This document shows positions 36,567 to 44,963 of a DNA stretch of 64,000 nt, piece by piece (the stretch's first letter is position 1; each line of letters opens with the position of its first letter). The DNA comes from Candidatus Blastococcus massiliensis AP3 (GTDB taxonomy: Bacteria; Actinomycetota; Actinomycetes; Mycobacteriales; Geodermatophilaceae), in contig NZ_HG931173.1 of the NCBI RefSeq assembly GCF_000582785.1, positions 865,362 to 929,361 of the forward strand, read 5' to 3'. The notes beneath the pieces were generated by a model. The model saw only the letters and a program-made list of their open reading frames with translations, was not told where the DNA came from and made no database searches. Position numbers and translations under genes: made by a program.

Positions 36567-37271
36567 TCAGGCGACGAGGCGGTAGCCCACGCCTCGCACG
36601 GTCCTGATCTCGGGAGAGCTGAGGCCGGCCGCCTGGAGCTTGCGGCGCAGGTTGGACATGTGCGCCTCGACCAGGCGGAGGTTGCCCTCCCAGTCGGTCT
36701 GCCAGACCTCTCGCAGCAGCGTCTCCCGCTGGAGCACCCGGCCCGGCCGGGAGGCCAGTGCGGCGAGCAGGTCGAACTCGGTGCGGGTCAGGTCGACGAC
36801 GGCGCCGTCGACCCGCACCTCGCGGCTCTCCTCGTCCACCTCGAGCTCGGCGAGCTTGCGCACCGACTCGGCGGCAGCGGCGGTCGCCTCGGGGGCCGGG
36901 GCGCTGCGCGGGAACCGGAGCATCGCCTGGACCCGGGCCACCAGCTCCCGGGGCGAGAAGGGCTTGGCCATGTAGCCGTCCGCGCCGACGGCCAGCCCGA
37001 TGAGCAGGTCGACCTCCTCGGCACGGGCGGTGAGCATGAGGACGTAGCAGGCGGTCTCCGCGCGGATCTGCCGGCAGAGCTCGGTGCCGTCGGTGTCGGG
37101 GAGGCCGAGGTCGAGCACGATGAGGTCAGGCGCGTCGCGGCGCACCTCGTCCATGCACTCCGCGCCCGAGCCGACGGCTCGCACGCGCATCCCGGCGCGC
37201 TCCAGCACCGTGCCGACCAGCTCGCGGATCTCGTCCGTGTCCTCCACGACGAGCACGGATGATGCAGCCAC
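36567..37271 (-). CDS. OmpR/PhoB-family response regulator (orphan)
   Basis: A 234-residue DNA-binding regulator. Receiver: acidic EDTDE (10-14), phosphoacceptor Asp54 in LIVLDLGLPD, Thr in LMLTARAEE and Lys in GYMAKPFS. Winged-helix output: DLTRTEFDLLAALASRPG and the recognition region VEAHMSNLRRKLQ, ending IRTVRGVGYRLV. No kinase gene is next to it; the closest is the PAS kinase 3 kb away, which already has a partner. ATG at 37271 follows GGAGGAG. Confidence 0.93.
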   Translation of the reverse strand: MAASSVLVVEDTDEIRELVGTVLERAGMRVRAVGSGAECMDEVRRDAPDLIVLDLGLPDTDGTELCRQIRAETACYVLMLTARAEEVDLLIGLAVGADGYMAKPFSPRELVARVQAMLRFPRSAPAPEATAAAAESVRKLAELEVDEESREVRVDGAVVDLTRTEFDLLAALASRPGRVLQRETLLREVWQTDWEGNLRLVEAHMSNLRRKLQAAGLSSPEIRTVRGVGYRLVA

Positions 37272-37385
37272 GACACTCCTCCCTCCGGTGCATCGAGGTG
37301 CGCGGAGCCGGACGGCTCACGTCACCTGACCGAGTGATCGGCGCCCGGACCAGGCAGCTTGAGTCGAGCGGTGTCGGCCGGAGGG

Positions 37386-37415
37386 CCGTTCCTCACCCCG
37401 CGGGGTGAGGAACGG
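37386..37415 (-). terminator. perfect 15-bp palindromic terminator
   Basis: CCGTTCCTCACCCCG (37386-37400) directly abuts its reverse complement (37401-37415), 16 bases past the stop of the minus-strand lyase gene. Confidence 0.7.
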
Positions 37416-37430
37416 GGCACCAGGACGGCG

Positions 37431-38213
37431 CTAGTTCAGCGTGCGGGTCGTCGCCGGGAGCACGCCGCCGCCCGCGAGATCGGCCGTGGCGTCCTGCAGC
37501 GCGGTGAGCGCGACCCGCTGGGTGTTGGGGCCGGCGGAGACGCGCGCGACACCCAGTTCCGCCAGCTCCCGCACCGAGGGGGTGCGCCCGGGGACGGCGA
37601 TGACGCTGAGCCGTCCGGGTCCGAACGCCTCGGCCAGCACCGTGATCTCCTCGCGGGCGGTCACGCCGGGGACGAACACGACGGGGGCGCCCGCGTCCAG
37701 GTAGGCCCGGCCTCTGCGGACCGCCTCGGTGAGCACCTCGGTCCGGTCGGCGGCGGCGTCGGCCCGGAGGACGGCGTCGGTGCGCGCGTTGAGGACGAAC
37801 CCGATGCCGGCGTCGCGCCCCGCGGCGAGCACCGCCTCGACCGCCGCCACCGAGTCGTCCAGTGGCCGCATCGCATCCTCGAGGTTGCCGCCCACGGCCC
37901 CGGCGGCGATCGCCCGCCGCGCGGTCTCCCCCGGATCGCCGTAGCCGGCCTCCATGTCCATGGACACCGGCAGGTCCACCGCGGCCGCGATCCGGGCCAC
38001 CATGTCCAGGTGCAGGTCCAGCGGGATCCGCTCGCCGTCCTCGTAGCCGAACGTGGCCGCGATCGAGTGACTGGCGGTGGCCAGCGCCCGGACGCCGTGG
38101 GTACCGGCCACCACCCGCGCGGAGACGACGTCCCACACGTTGGCGAGGACGAGCACCTCCGGTGCGGTGTGCAGATCGAGCAGGACTCGGGCGCGGGCGG
38201 CGAGATCGGGCAC
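37431..38213 (-). CDS. isocitrate lyase/PEP mutase superfamily protein
   Basis: A 260-residue (beta/alpha)8 enzyme of the ICL/PEPM superfamily. Metal/substrate segments: ANVWDVVSARVV, SHSIAATFGYEDG, VSMDMEAGYGDP (metal Asp/Glu), GGNLEDAM and NARTDAVL. The catalytic-loop Cys of true isocitrate lyases is absent, so 2-methylisocitrate or oxaloacetate-type C-C lyases or phosphonate enzymes are possible; the exact reaction is unknown. GTG at 38213; the Val three codons upstream is GTT and cannot start. Confidence 0.85.
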   Translation of the reverse strand: MPDLAARARVLLDLHTAPEVLVLANVWDVVSARVVAGTHGVRALATASHSIAATFGYEDGERIPLDLHLDMVARIAAAVDLPVSMDMEAGYGDPGETARRAIAAGAVGGNLEDAMRPLDDSVAAVEAVLAAGRDAGIGFVLNARTDAVLRADAAADRTEVLTEAVRRGRAYLDAGAPVVFVPGVTAREEITVLAEAFGPGRLSVIAVPGRTPSVRELAELGVARVSAGPNTQRVALTALQDATADLAGGGVLPATTRTLN

Positions 38214-38269
38214 GGGGTGAACCCTGCCAGGGGCACGACGAACCGACCAGGGACTCTGGCGCACAAGGG

Positions 38270-38288
38270 TCAGGTAAGGCTAACCTCC
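38270..38288 (+). promoter_or_regulatory. IdeR/DtxR-type iron box upstream of bfd-bfr
   Basis: TCAGGTAAGGCTAACCTCC matches the IdeR consensus TTAGGTTAGGCTAACCTAA at 15 of 19 positions, 64 bases before bfd. In mycobacteria IdeR activates bacterioferritin genes from such boxes when iron is high. Confidence 0.75.
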
Positions 38289-38351
38289 CTCTGTGCTCGG
38301 CTCCGGCCGGCAACGCATCCCCCGCCGTCTCCCGGTTAGGCCGAACCGCGC

Positions 38352-38558
38352 ATGTACGTGTGCCACTGCAACGTGGTCACCGACCAGGACGTCATCGAGT
38401 CGATCGCCAACGGCGCCCGCTGCATCGCCGACGTCGCCCGGGACACCGGCGCCGGCCGGACCTGCGGCGGCTGCGTGGACACCATGCGCGAGCTCGTGTG
38501 CCAGCATTGCCCGGTCATGACCGAGCGACAGCTGGGAGTTGCAGGTGCAGCCCGTTAG
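38352..38558 (+). CDS. bfd: bacterioferritin-associated ferredoxin
   Basis: A 68-residue [2Fe-2S] protein that reduces bacterioferritin haem to release stored iron. The cluster cysteines are Cys4 and Cys6 (VCHCNV) and Cys38/Cys41 (RTCGGC), the exact Bfd pattern; the C-terminal part has two extra Cys (CQHC). ATG 38352. Its last 14 bases overlap the bfr start, so bfd and bfr are coupled. An IdeR box lies upstream. Confidence 0.93.
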   Translation: MYVCHCNVVTDQDVIESIANGARCIADVARDTGAGRTCGGCVDTMRELVCQHCPVMTERQLGVAGAAR

Positions 38559-39027
38559 TCCCCGAGTGGTCGAACTCCTCAACGATGCGTTGACCTTCGA
38601 GCTCACCGTCACCAACACGTACTTCCTCAACGCCCGCATGCTGGACGCCTGGGGACTCCCGAAGCTGGGGAAGGTCTTCTACGACCTCTCCATCGACGAG
38701 ATGCGCGACGCGGACGCGATCATCCAGCGCGTACTGCTCTTCGACGGCCACCCCAACCTGCAGCGCCTGGGCTCGATCCGCGTCGGCGAGACCGCGGAGG
38801 AGATGCTCGTCCTGGCCCTGGACAGCGAGAAGGCCGCCGTCGCGCAGTTCAACGCCGCGGCCAAGGAGTGCCACGACCTCGGCGACCACGGCACCGCCTC
38901 CGTCTTCGAGGAGATGGTGCTCGACGAGGAGAAGCACGCCGACTGGTTCGAGGCGCAGCTCTCCGCCATCGAGCGCGTCGGCGCCCAGCAGTACCTCGCC
39001 GCGCAGATCACGACCGAGACGCCCTGA
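38545..39027 (+). CDS. bfr: bacterioferritin
   Basis: A 160-residue 24-mer iron-storage ferritin with haem at the dimer interface (Met53, equivalent to Met52). Di-iron ligands Glu19, Glu52, Glu95, Glu129 and His131 line up with E. coli Bfr, but the residue at the position of His54 is Asp55 (IDEMRDAD), so the ferroxidase site differs. GTG 38545 is chosen because GGGAG lies 6 bases upstream; the TTG at 38539 would leave no spacing. Coupled to bfd and under the same IdeR box. Confidence 0.92.
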   Translation: MQPVSPRVVELLNDALTFELTVTNTYFLNARMLDAWGLPKLGKVFYDLSIDEMRDADAIIQRVLLFDGHPNLQRLGSIRVGETAEEMLVLALDSEKAAVAQFNAAAKECHDLGDHGTASVFEEMVLDEEKHADWFEAQLSAIERVGAQQYLAAQITTETP

Positions 39028-39046
39028 GCGACCGTCCCGGCACGTG

Positions 39047-39085
39047 CCGAGGGCCCCTCCCCCGATCCGGGTGAGGGGCCCTCGG
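39047..39085 (+). terminator. terminator after bfr
   Basis: Perfect 13-bp stem CCGAGGGCCCCTC (39047-39059) with GAGGGGCCCTCGG (39073-39085), 20 bases past the bfr stop. Confidence 0.75.
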
Positions 39086-39122
39086 TGCGTCTCGACGGCG
39101 GGATGTGCGACACTGCCGAAAC

Positions 39123-39141
39123 CCAGGTGAGGCTAGCCTAA
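39123..39141 (+). promoter_or_regulatory. IdeR/DtxR-type iron box upstream of siderophore-interacting protein
   Basis: CCAGGTGAGGCTAGCCTAA matches TTAGGTTAGGCTAACCTAA at 15 of 19 positions and ends 34 bases before the GTG at 39176, a place where bound IdeR would block transcription. Confidence 0.78.
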
Positions 39142-39175
39142 CTAGACGTCCGCACCTGCCGACCAGGGAGCCGCC

Positions 39176-40111
39176 GTGACCGTCCAGACCGTCGAGGTGC
39201 CCGCCTACCGCGCCTTCCCCGTGCAGGTCGCACGGCTCCGGCGGCTGAGCCCCAGCTTCCTGCGGGTCACCTTCACCGGTGCCGAGCTGGACACCTTCGG
39301 CTCCAACGGACCGGACCAGCGGATCAAGATCGTGCTCCCGCTGCCCGGCAGCGGCCTGGCCGGCTTCCCCACCGGTCCCGACTGGTACGGCGCCTGGCGG
39401 GCACTGCCCCCCGAACGGCAGATGCCCATCCGTACATACACGGTGCGGGCTGCCCGCCCCGAGCTGCGCGAGGTCGACGTCGACTTCGTCCTGCACGGCG
39501 CCACCGGCCCGGCCTCGGCCTGGGCGGAGTCGGCGTCCCCCGGCGACGAAGTCGTCCTGATCGGACCGAACGCCCGCTTCGACGGTCCGACCGGCGGCTA
39601 CGAGTGGCACCCGCCGGCCGAGGCGTCGTGCCTGCTCGTCGCCGGCGACGAGACCGCCGTCCCGGCCATCTGCGCCATCGTCGAGACACTGCCGGCGGGC
39701 CGGCGGGCCCGCGTCCTGCTCGAGATCCCGACCGCCGGCGACCGGCTCGACCTCGCCACCCCGGACGGCGTCGAGGTCACCTGGCTCCCGCGCTCGGCCG
39801 GGGGGCGGGCCGCTGCGCCTCGTGGCTCGCTGCTCACCGCCGCGGTCGTGGACGCCCTACGGGAGCTCGCCGACCACCTCTCGCCCTCCCCGGTGCCCAC
39901 GCTCGAGGACGTGGACGTCGATCAGGGCATCCTCTGGGAGGTGCCGGGCGGGGCGTCCCTGCCGGCGCGTTCGTCGGGTGTGTACGCCTGGCTCGCCGGT
40001 GAGGCCGCGGTGGTGAAGGACCTCCGGCGGCACCTCGTGCAGGACGTCGGCGTCGACCGCCGCAGCGTGGCGTTCATGGGGTACTGGCGCGAGGGCCGGG
40101 GCAGCGACTGA
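39176..40111 (+). CDS. siderophore-interacting protein (FAD-binding ferric-siderophore reductase)
   Basis: A 311-residue cytoplasmic flavoprotein of the ViuB/SIP family that reduces ferric siderophores after import. FAD site: MPIRTYTVRAARP (RxYTxR motif) and HGATGPASAWAE; NAD(P)H site: LLVAGDETAVPAI; C-terminal VVKDLRRHL and FMGYWREGR are also family-typical. GTG start just after the IdeR box. It is separate from bfr by a terminator, so it has its own iron-controlled promoter. Confidence 0.92.
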   Translation: MTVQTVEVPAYRAFPVQVARLRRLSPSFLRVTFTGAELDTFGSNGPDQRIKIVLPLPGSGLAGFPTGPDWYGAWRALPPERQMPIRTYTVRAARPELREVDVDFVLHGATGPASAWAESASPGDEVVLIGPNARFDGPTGGYEWHPPAEASCLLVAGDETAVPAICAIVETLPAGRRARVLLEIPTAGDRLDLATPDGVEVTWLPRSAGGRAAAPRGSLLTAAVVDALRELADHLSPSPVPTLEDVDVDQGILWEVPGGASLPARSSGVYAWLAGEAAVVKDLRRHLVQDVGVDRRSVAFMGYWREGRGSD

Positions 40112-40121
40112 CCCTTCGGTT

Positions 40122-40147
40122 TGACACCGTGTCACCGAGCGGTGTCA
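40122..40147 (+). promoter_or_regulatory. palindromic operator-like sequence
   Basis: TGACACCGTGTCA (40122-40134) is a perfect palindrome about a central C and is followed by a second half site, CGGTGTCA (40140-40147). It overlaps a consensus TTGACA (40121-40126) just before the small gene at 40157. Confidence 0.5.
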
Positions 40148-40156
40148 CATTGGAGG

Positions 40157-40375
40157 ATGCCCGGCTACGACCTGCTCGCCATGGACGGCCTGAGCATCAT
40201 CGGGACTCTCGGCTTCTTCGTGCCCGCCGCGATCCTCGTCGCCCTGGTCGTCGGGGCGGTGGTCCGCGACCGCAGGATCAGCGCCCGCGAGGCCGCCGAG
40301 GAGGCCACCCGCGAGGGCCTGGCCCGCGAGGCGCTCCCCGACGGCGACGGCCCTACTCGTCCCCGAGCTGACTGA
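40157..40375 (+). CDS. small single-pass membrane protein
   Basis: About 72 residues: one hydrophobic segment (IIGTLGFFVPAAILVALVVGA, roughly 14-34) then a charged Arg/Glu-rich cytoplasmic tail. The ATG at 40157 touches GGAGG with no spacing, so the true start is open; the ATG at 40181 or a nearly leaderless transcript are possible. Its last 23 bases overlap the 3' end of the convergent MerR-family gene. Function unknown. Confidence 0.55.
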   Translation: MPGYDLLAMDGLSIIGTLGFFVPAAILVALVVGAVVRDRRISAREAAEEATREGLAREALPDGDGPTRPRAD

Positions 40376-41120
40376 GCGCGGCCTCCACCGCCGCGGCCAC
40401 CTCCCTGGCCATCTCGGTGCGGAACGCCGCGAGCACCGCCTGCGCGGCGACCGGCTGGAGCCGCGTGACCGTCGCGAGGATCTCGTCGCGCCGCTCCCTG
40501 GGAGCCCCCGCCTCCACGAACGAGCGCCAGCCCGTGTCGACGAACATCTGCACGTAGGTCCGGGCGAGCGCGCGCACGTGCTCGTTCACCTGCGCCTGGG
40601 CGGTGATCAGCGCTTCAGGCGGCACACCCAGCGCGACCACCTGGAGGCCGGCCATGAGCAGCGCCGGGTCCAGCACCCGTACCCGCCCGTCGTCCAGCCG
40701 CTCCACGAGCCCGAGACCGACGAGCTGGTCGATCACCTCGGGCTGCTCGGGCACCCCGGCCCGGGCCGCGAGTTCCGTGCCGGTGGTGATCTCCGGCTCG
40801 GGTGGCAACCAGGGGGCCAGCAGCGCGCGGTGCAGCGCCAGCGTCGCGGAGCTCGCGGTCGGCGGAGCGCTGGACAGCGTCCGCTCGATCATCGCCAGCG
40901 AGTAGCCCTCGGCGAGCATCTCCCGCACCAGCAGCAGCCGGGCGACGTGCTCCCGGCCGTAGTAGCCGGTGCGGCCGACCATGCGGGGCGGCGGCAGCAG
41001 GCCCCGGGCGGAGTAGGCGCGCACGTTGCGCACGGTCACGCCGACGCGAGCGGCGAGTTCGTCCACCGTCAGGTCGCGCCCGCTCGACTCGCCGGCCGGA
41101 TCGACCTGTGCTGTGCTCAC
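40353..41120 (-). CDS. MerR-family transcriptional regulator
   Basis: A 255-residue regulator. The N-terminal winged helix reads LTVDELAARVGVTVRNVRAY then SARGLLPPP, with GYYGREHVARLLLVREM completing the MerR fold (about residues 15-85). The C-terminal ~150 residues are helical with no Cys-based metal site, so an organic ligand or protein partner is more likely than a metal. GTG 41120 has AAGGAGG five bases upstream, which decides it over the GTG two codons earlier. Divergent from the membrane operon at 41229, its likely target. Confidence 0.88.
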   Translation of the reverse strand: MSTAQVDPAGESSGRDLTVDELAARVGVTVRNVRAYSARGLLPPPRMVGRTGYYGREHVARLLLVREMLAEGYSLAMIERTLSSAPPTASSATLALHRALLAPWLPPEPEITTGTELAARAGVPEQPEVIDQLVGLGLVERLDDGRVRVLDPALLMAGLQVVALGVPPEALITAQAQVNEHVRALARTYVQMFVDTGWRSFVEAGAPRERRDEILATVTRLQPVAAQAVLAAFRTEMAREVAAAVEAALSQLGDE

Positions 41121-41228
41121 CGCCACCTCCTTCCCGTCGTGACCCCACGGTAAGCCGCTCGTTCTATGTATCAGTTGTCGATGTCACCGTGATGGGTGTT
41201 CCATAGCCCCATGCCTCGAGGGGAAGCC

Positions 41229-43100
41229 ATGTCGTTGGACGTGCTGCCACTGGCCGCCGAAACCCGACCCGCCGGAGGCGCCGCCATCGGCGAGGTGCTC
41301 TGGGCCACCGCGATCGGGGTCGGACTGACCGCGGTGCTGCTCGCACTGGTCTTCGTGCACCGCACCCGGCGTTCGACGATCCTGACCCGGGTCGGCAACC
41401 GCCTGGGGTCGGCCACCGGCGTCCCCGCCTGGGTGGCGCTGCCGACCATCCTGACCACGATCTCGCTGCTGGTGGCGCTGCTCGGGATGCTCTGGGACAT
41501 CGCACTGCACATCGGCGTCGGCCGGGACGAGGGGCCGCTGGCCAACCCGGCGCACTTCCTCATCCTCTTCGGGCTGTTCGGCGTCTTCGCCGGCGGCGTC
41601 CTGGCCTGCTCGATGCCGCTGGACGAGAAGCCCGGCCCCTCCGCCGTCCGCTTCCTGCGGGGCTGGGACGTCCCGGTCGGCGGCATCATCCTCACGGCAG
41701 CGGGCTTCTACGCCCTGCTCGGCTTCCCCCTGGACGACGTCTGGCACCGCATGTTCGGCCAGGACGTCACCCTGTGGGGTCCGACCCACCTCATGCTCAT
41801 CGGCGGCGCCGGCCTGTCCATCATCGGTCTGCTGCTCCTCGAGCAGGAGGGCCACGGCGGCCTGTCCACCGACGACGGCGACCGCAAGGTCGGCCAGACG
41901 GCGCGCTTCATCCGGCAGGCCTCCGCGATGGGCGGGCTGCTCCTGGGCATGTCGGTGTTCCAGGGCGAGTACGACTTCGACGTCCCCCAGTTCCGGCTGG
42001 TGCTCGAGCCGCTGATGATCGCCGGGGCCGCCGGCATCGCACTGGTCGCCGCCCGGCTGTTCATGGGCCGGGGTGGCGCGCTGGCCGCGGTCGCGTTCTT
42101 CCTCGTGATCCGCGGGGGCATCGCGCTCATCGTCGGCCCCGGGTTCGGCGAGATCCTGCCGACCTTCCCGCTCTACCTGGGCTCGGCGATCGTGGTGGAA
42201 CTGCTCGCCCTGTCCGTCGCGCTCGCCCGCAAGCCACTGGTCTTCGGCGCGGCCGCCGGTGCGCTGATCGGCACCGTCGGTCATGCCACCGAGTGGGGCT
42301 GGACCCAGTTCACCCAGACGCTGTCCTGGAACCGCGACATCCTCGTCGAGGGCACGCTCATGGCGATCGTCGGCGGCGTCGTGGGCGGCCTGCTCGGGGC
42401 CCTGCTCGCCTCCGGCCTGCGCCGGCGGCTCCCCCGCCCGGCGGTCGCGCGGACCGTCGTCGTCGGCTCGCTGGTGGTCCTGGCCGCCGCCGTCGCCAAC
42501 GGTCTCATCGCCACCGTCCCCGACGACCTCGAGGCGACCTTCGGGATCGAGGACGTCCAGGAGGACCCCCGCACGGCGAACATCACCGTCCAGCTGGACC
42601 CGGCCGACTTCGTCGACGACCCCGCCTGGGTCCAGATCACCGCGTGGCAGGGCGACGGCCTGGTCGTCACCGCACTGGAACGGACCGGCGAGGGCGCGTA
42701 CCGCACGACCGAACCCGTCCCGCTGCACGGCACGTGGAAGACGCTGTTGCGCGTGCACGACGGACGGGTCCTCACCGCCGTCCCGATCTACCTCCCGGCC
42801 GACGAAGCCATCGGCGAGGAGGAGATCCCGGCCGAGGACGGGATGACCCGCGCGGCCATCCCGGAGATCGACATCCTGCAGCGGGAGCTGAAGGAGGCCG
42901 ACGGCAGCCTGTGGACGATCTCCAACCTCGTCGTCCTCGCATGCACGCTCGCGCTGATCGCCACCATCTCGTGGGGCGTCGGGCGCTACGCCCGACGGGC
43001 CAGCGCGCTGGAGCCCTATCCGGACGCGCCGGCGGACAGTCCCGCCGATGGCGCGGCCCAGACGGAGGGCACGACGGCCCCCGACGCGGTGAGCCGATGA
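41229..43100 (+). CDS. polytopic membrane protein with C-terminal exported domain, function unknown
   Basis: A 623-residue protein. About ten hydrophobic segments between residues 22 and 425 carry conserved-looking histidines (MLWDIALHIGVG, NPAHFLILFG, WGPTHLMLIGG, GHATEWGW). Residues ~440-560 form a hydrophilic beta-rich domain, probably outside the cell, and a final membrane segment lies near 575-595. I recognise no named family. It begins a three-gene operon with 4-bp overlaps to a cupredoxin-like lipoprotein and a second polytopic protein; the buried histidines and the cupredoxin neighbour hint at copper or redox chemistry. ATG 41229 follows GAGGGGAA. Confidence 0.7.
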   Translation: MSLDVLPLAAETRPAGGAAIGEVLWATAIGVGLTAVLLALVFVHRTRRSTILTRVGNRLGSATGVPAWVALPTILTTISLLVALLGMLWDIALHIGVGRDEGPLANPAHFLILFGLFGVFAGGVLACSMPLDEKPGPSAVRFLRGWDVPVGGIILTAAGFYALLGFPLDDVWHRMFGQDVTLWGPTHLMLIGGAGLSIIGLLLLEQEGHGGLSTDDGDRKVGQTARFIRQASAMGGLLLGMSVFQGEYDFDVPQFRLVLEPLMIAGAAGIALVAARLFMGRGGALAAVAFFLVIRGGIALIVGPGFGEILPTFPLYLGSAIVVELLALSVALARKPLVFGAAAGALIGTVGHATEWGWTQFTQTLSWNRDILVEGTLMAIVGGVVGGLLGALLASGLRRRLPRPAVARTVVVGSLVVLAAAVANGLIATVPDDLEATFGIEDVQEDPRTANITVQLDPADFVDDPAWVQITAWQGDGLVVTALERTGEGAYRTTEPVPLHGTWKTLLRVHDGRVLTAVPIYLPADEAIGEEEIPAEDGMTRAAIPEIDILQRELKEADGSLWTISNLVVLACTLALIATISWGVGRYARRASALEPYPDAPADSPADGAAQTEGTTAPDAVSR

Positions 43101-43522
43101 GCCGGCGGTCTCTCGCCGTCCCGCTGCTCCTCCTCGGCCTGGTCCTCCCCGGCTGCGCCGGCACCGAGGCCTCGGACGCCGGGCCCAGCTCGGCGTCGTC
43201 GAGTCCGGCGGAGGATCCCGCGGGGGGCAGCGCGACCACGGAGGCTCCCCCGGAGGCCACCGGGACGGCGCTCGAGGTGCAGGTCGCCGGCGGGCAGGTC
43301 ACCGGTGACACCGGGCGCGTCCCGGTTCCGCTCGGGGACCGTGTGACGATCACGATCACCAGCGACGCCCCGGACGAGGCGCACCTGCACGGGTACGACC
43401 TCACCGCGGATCTCGTCGCCGGCACGCCCGGGGAGATCGCCTTCGACGCGACGATCCCCGGGGTGTTCGAACTGGAGCTGCACGACGCCGGGACGGTGCT
43501 GCTGACGCTGCAGGTCGGATGA
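43097..43522 (+). CDS. cupredoxin-like lipoprotein
   Basis: A 141-residue lipoprotein: signal peptide ending LVLPGC, a Ser/Pro/Glu-rich linker (25-60) and one beta-sandwich domain resembling the EfeO/cupredoxin_1 type (VPVPLGDRVTITITSDAPDE, HLHGYDLTA, FELELHDAG). Potential copper ligands are the two His of HLHGYD and the His of LELHDAG; the usual Cys ligand is missing, so a type 1 blue-copper site is unlikely. Overlaps both neighbours by 4 bp. Confidence 0.8.
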   Translation: MSRRSLAVPLLLLGLVLPGCAGTEASDAGPSSASSSPAEDPAGGSATTEAPPEATGTALEVQVAGGQVTGDTGRVPVPLGDRVTITITSDAPDEAHLHGYDLTADLVAGTPGEIAFDATIPGVFELELHDAGTVLLTLQVG

Positions 43523-44823
43523 GCCTGCTCGCCCACGGGGTCGGGTCACGCACCGACCTCCCCATCCCGCTCGGCCTGGCCCTCTACGGGGCGGGTGCGG
43601 CGATCCTGATCAGCTTCGCGGCGCTGCTGCTGTTCTGGCGCAAGCCGAAGCTGGGCGGACCGGACTCCGGACGCCCGGTGCCGCAGGCGGTGCAGCGCGT
43701 GGTGGAATCCGACGCCGTCCGCGGAGTGCTGCAGGCGGTCGCCTTCGGTCTCCTCGTGCTGGTGGTCGCGGCGGCCCTGGCCGGGCCCCAGGAGACGGCG
43801 CGCAACCTGGCGCCGTGGGCGCTGTACGTGACCTTCTGGGTGGGCCTGGTCCCGGTCAGCCTGCTGCTCGGCCCGGTCTGGCGGGTGGTCAACCCGCTGC
43901 GGCTGGTGCACCGCCTCCTCTCCCGCCTGGTCCCGGCCGCGCCGGGCGCCGACCGGCTGCCCGCGCTGGGGCTCTGGCCCGCGGCGGTGTCCCTGCTGGT
44001 CTTCCTGTGGTTCGAGCTCGTCTACCCCGGCCGCGCCGAGCCCGGGACGGTCGCCGTCTTCCTGATGGGCTACGCGCTGGTGCAGACCGCCCTGGCGCTC
44101 TGGTTCGGTGCGGGCTGGTTCGCCCGGGGCGACGGCTTCGAGGTCTACTCCACGCTGATCGCCCGGCTGTCGCCGTGGGGCCGTCGCGGTGACGGGCGGG
44201 TGGTGCTGCGCGACCCGCTCACCAACGCCACCGCCACGCCCGAGACCCCGGGCCTGGCGGCCGTCGTCGTCGTGCTGCTGGGGTCCACGGCCTTCGACGG
44301 GCTCTCCCGCACGGTGTGGTGGCAGAGCGGTCCGGGCGAGGCGAACGACTCGTTCTCCGGCACCCTCGGGCTGGTCGGGTCGATCGCCCTCGTCGCCGCG
44401 CTGTACCTGGTCGGGACCCGGCTGTCCGGCCGGCTGGCCGGCCAGTCCCCGGCGGTGCAGCCGCGGCGGTACGCCGCGACGGTCATCCCCATCGCGCTGG
44501 GCTACACGGTCGCCCACTACTTCAGCCTGCTGCTCCTCGACGGCCAGACGACGTGGATCCTGCTCAGCAACCCCTTCGGCCTCGACGGCGTGGATCTGTT
44601 CGGCACCTACGGCAACGTCGTCGACCTGACCGCGGTCAGCCCCGACACGATCGCCTACGTGCAGGTGGGCGGGGTGGTCGCCGGGCACGTCGCGGGCGTC
44701 ACCCTCGCGCACGAGCGGGCCCTGCTCTCCGAGCGGCACGCCCGTGCGTCGGACCAGCTGCCGCTGGTCGTCGTCATGGTCCTGTTCACCGTCGGCGGCC
44801 TCGGACTGCTCTTCGGTTTCTGA
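43519..44823 (+). CDS. polytopic membrane protein of the actinobacterial 'fenitrothion hydrolase'-annotated family
   Basis: A 434-residue protein with about eleven hydrophobic segments. The N-terminal AHGVGSRTDLPIP motif is what I remember from actinobacterial membrane proteins that databases label fenitrothion hydrolase; that label is by distant similarity and should not be taken as activity here. Buried residues of note are VAHYFSLLLLDG and GHVAGVTLAHERAL. It is the last gene of the three-gene operon and probably forms a membrane complex with the first. ATGA overlap upstream. Confidence 0.65.
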   Translation: MSLLAHGVGSRTDLPIPLGLALYGAGAAILISFAALLLFWRKPKLGGPDSGRPVPQAVQRVVESDAVRGVLQAVAFGLLVLVVAAALAGPQETARNLAPWALYVTFWVGLVPVSLLLGPVWRVVNPLRLVHRLLSRLVPAAPGADRLPALGLWPAAVSLLVFLWFELVYPGRAEPGTVAVFLMGYALVQTALALWFGAGWFARGDGFEVYSTLIARLSPWGRRGDGRVVLRDPLTNATATPETPGLAAVVVVLLGSTAFDGLSRTVWWQSGPGEANDSFSGTLGLVGSIALVAALYLVGTRLSGRLAGQSPAVQPRRYAATVIPIALGYTVAHYFSLLLLDGQTTWILLSNPFGLDGVDLFGTYGNVVDLTAVSPDTIAYVQVGGVVAGHVAGVTLAHERALLSERHARASDQLPLVVVMVLFTVGGLGLLFGF

Positions 44824-44963
44824 CCTGCCGCGGCGCCGGACGGTCCCCTCCGGGTGATCTCGGCCGTCCGGGCTTCAGTTCCACCTCCCGCACGCCGATG
44901 GGAAAGGAGCCTCGTCCGGCGCCACCGGGGTCCGCTACCCCGACCAGCGGAAGGACCGCTCCT

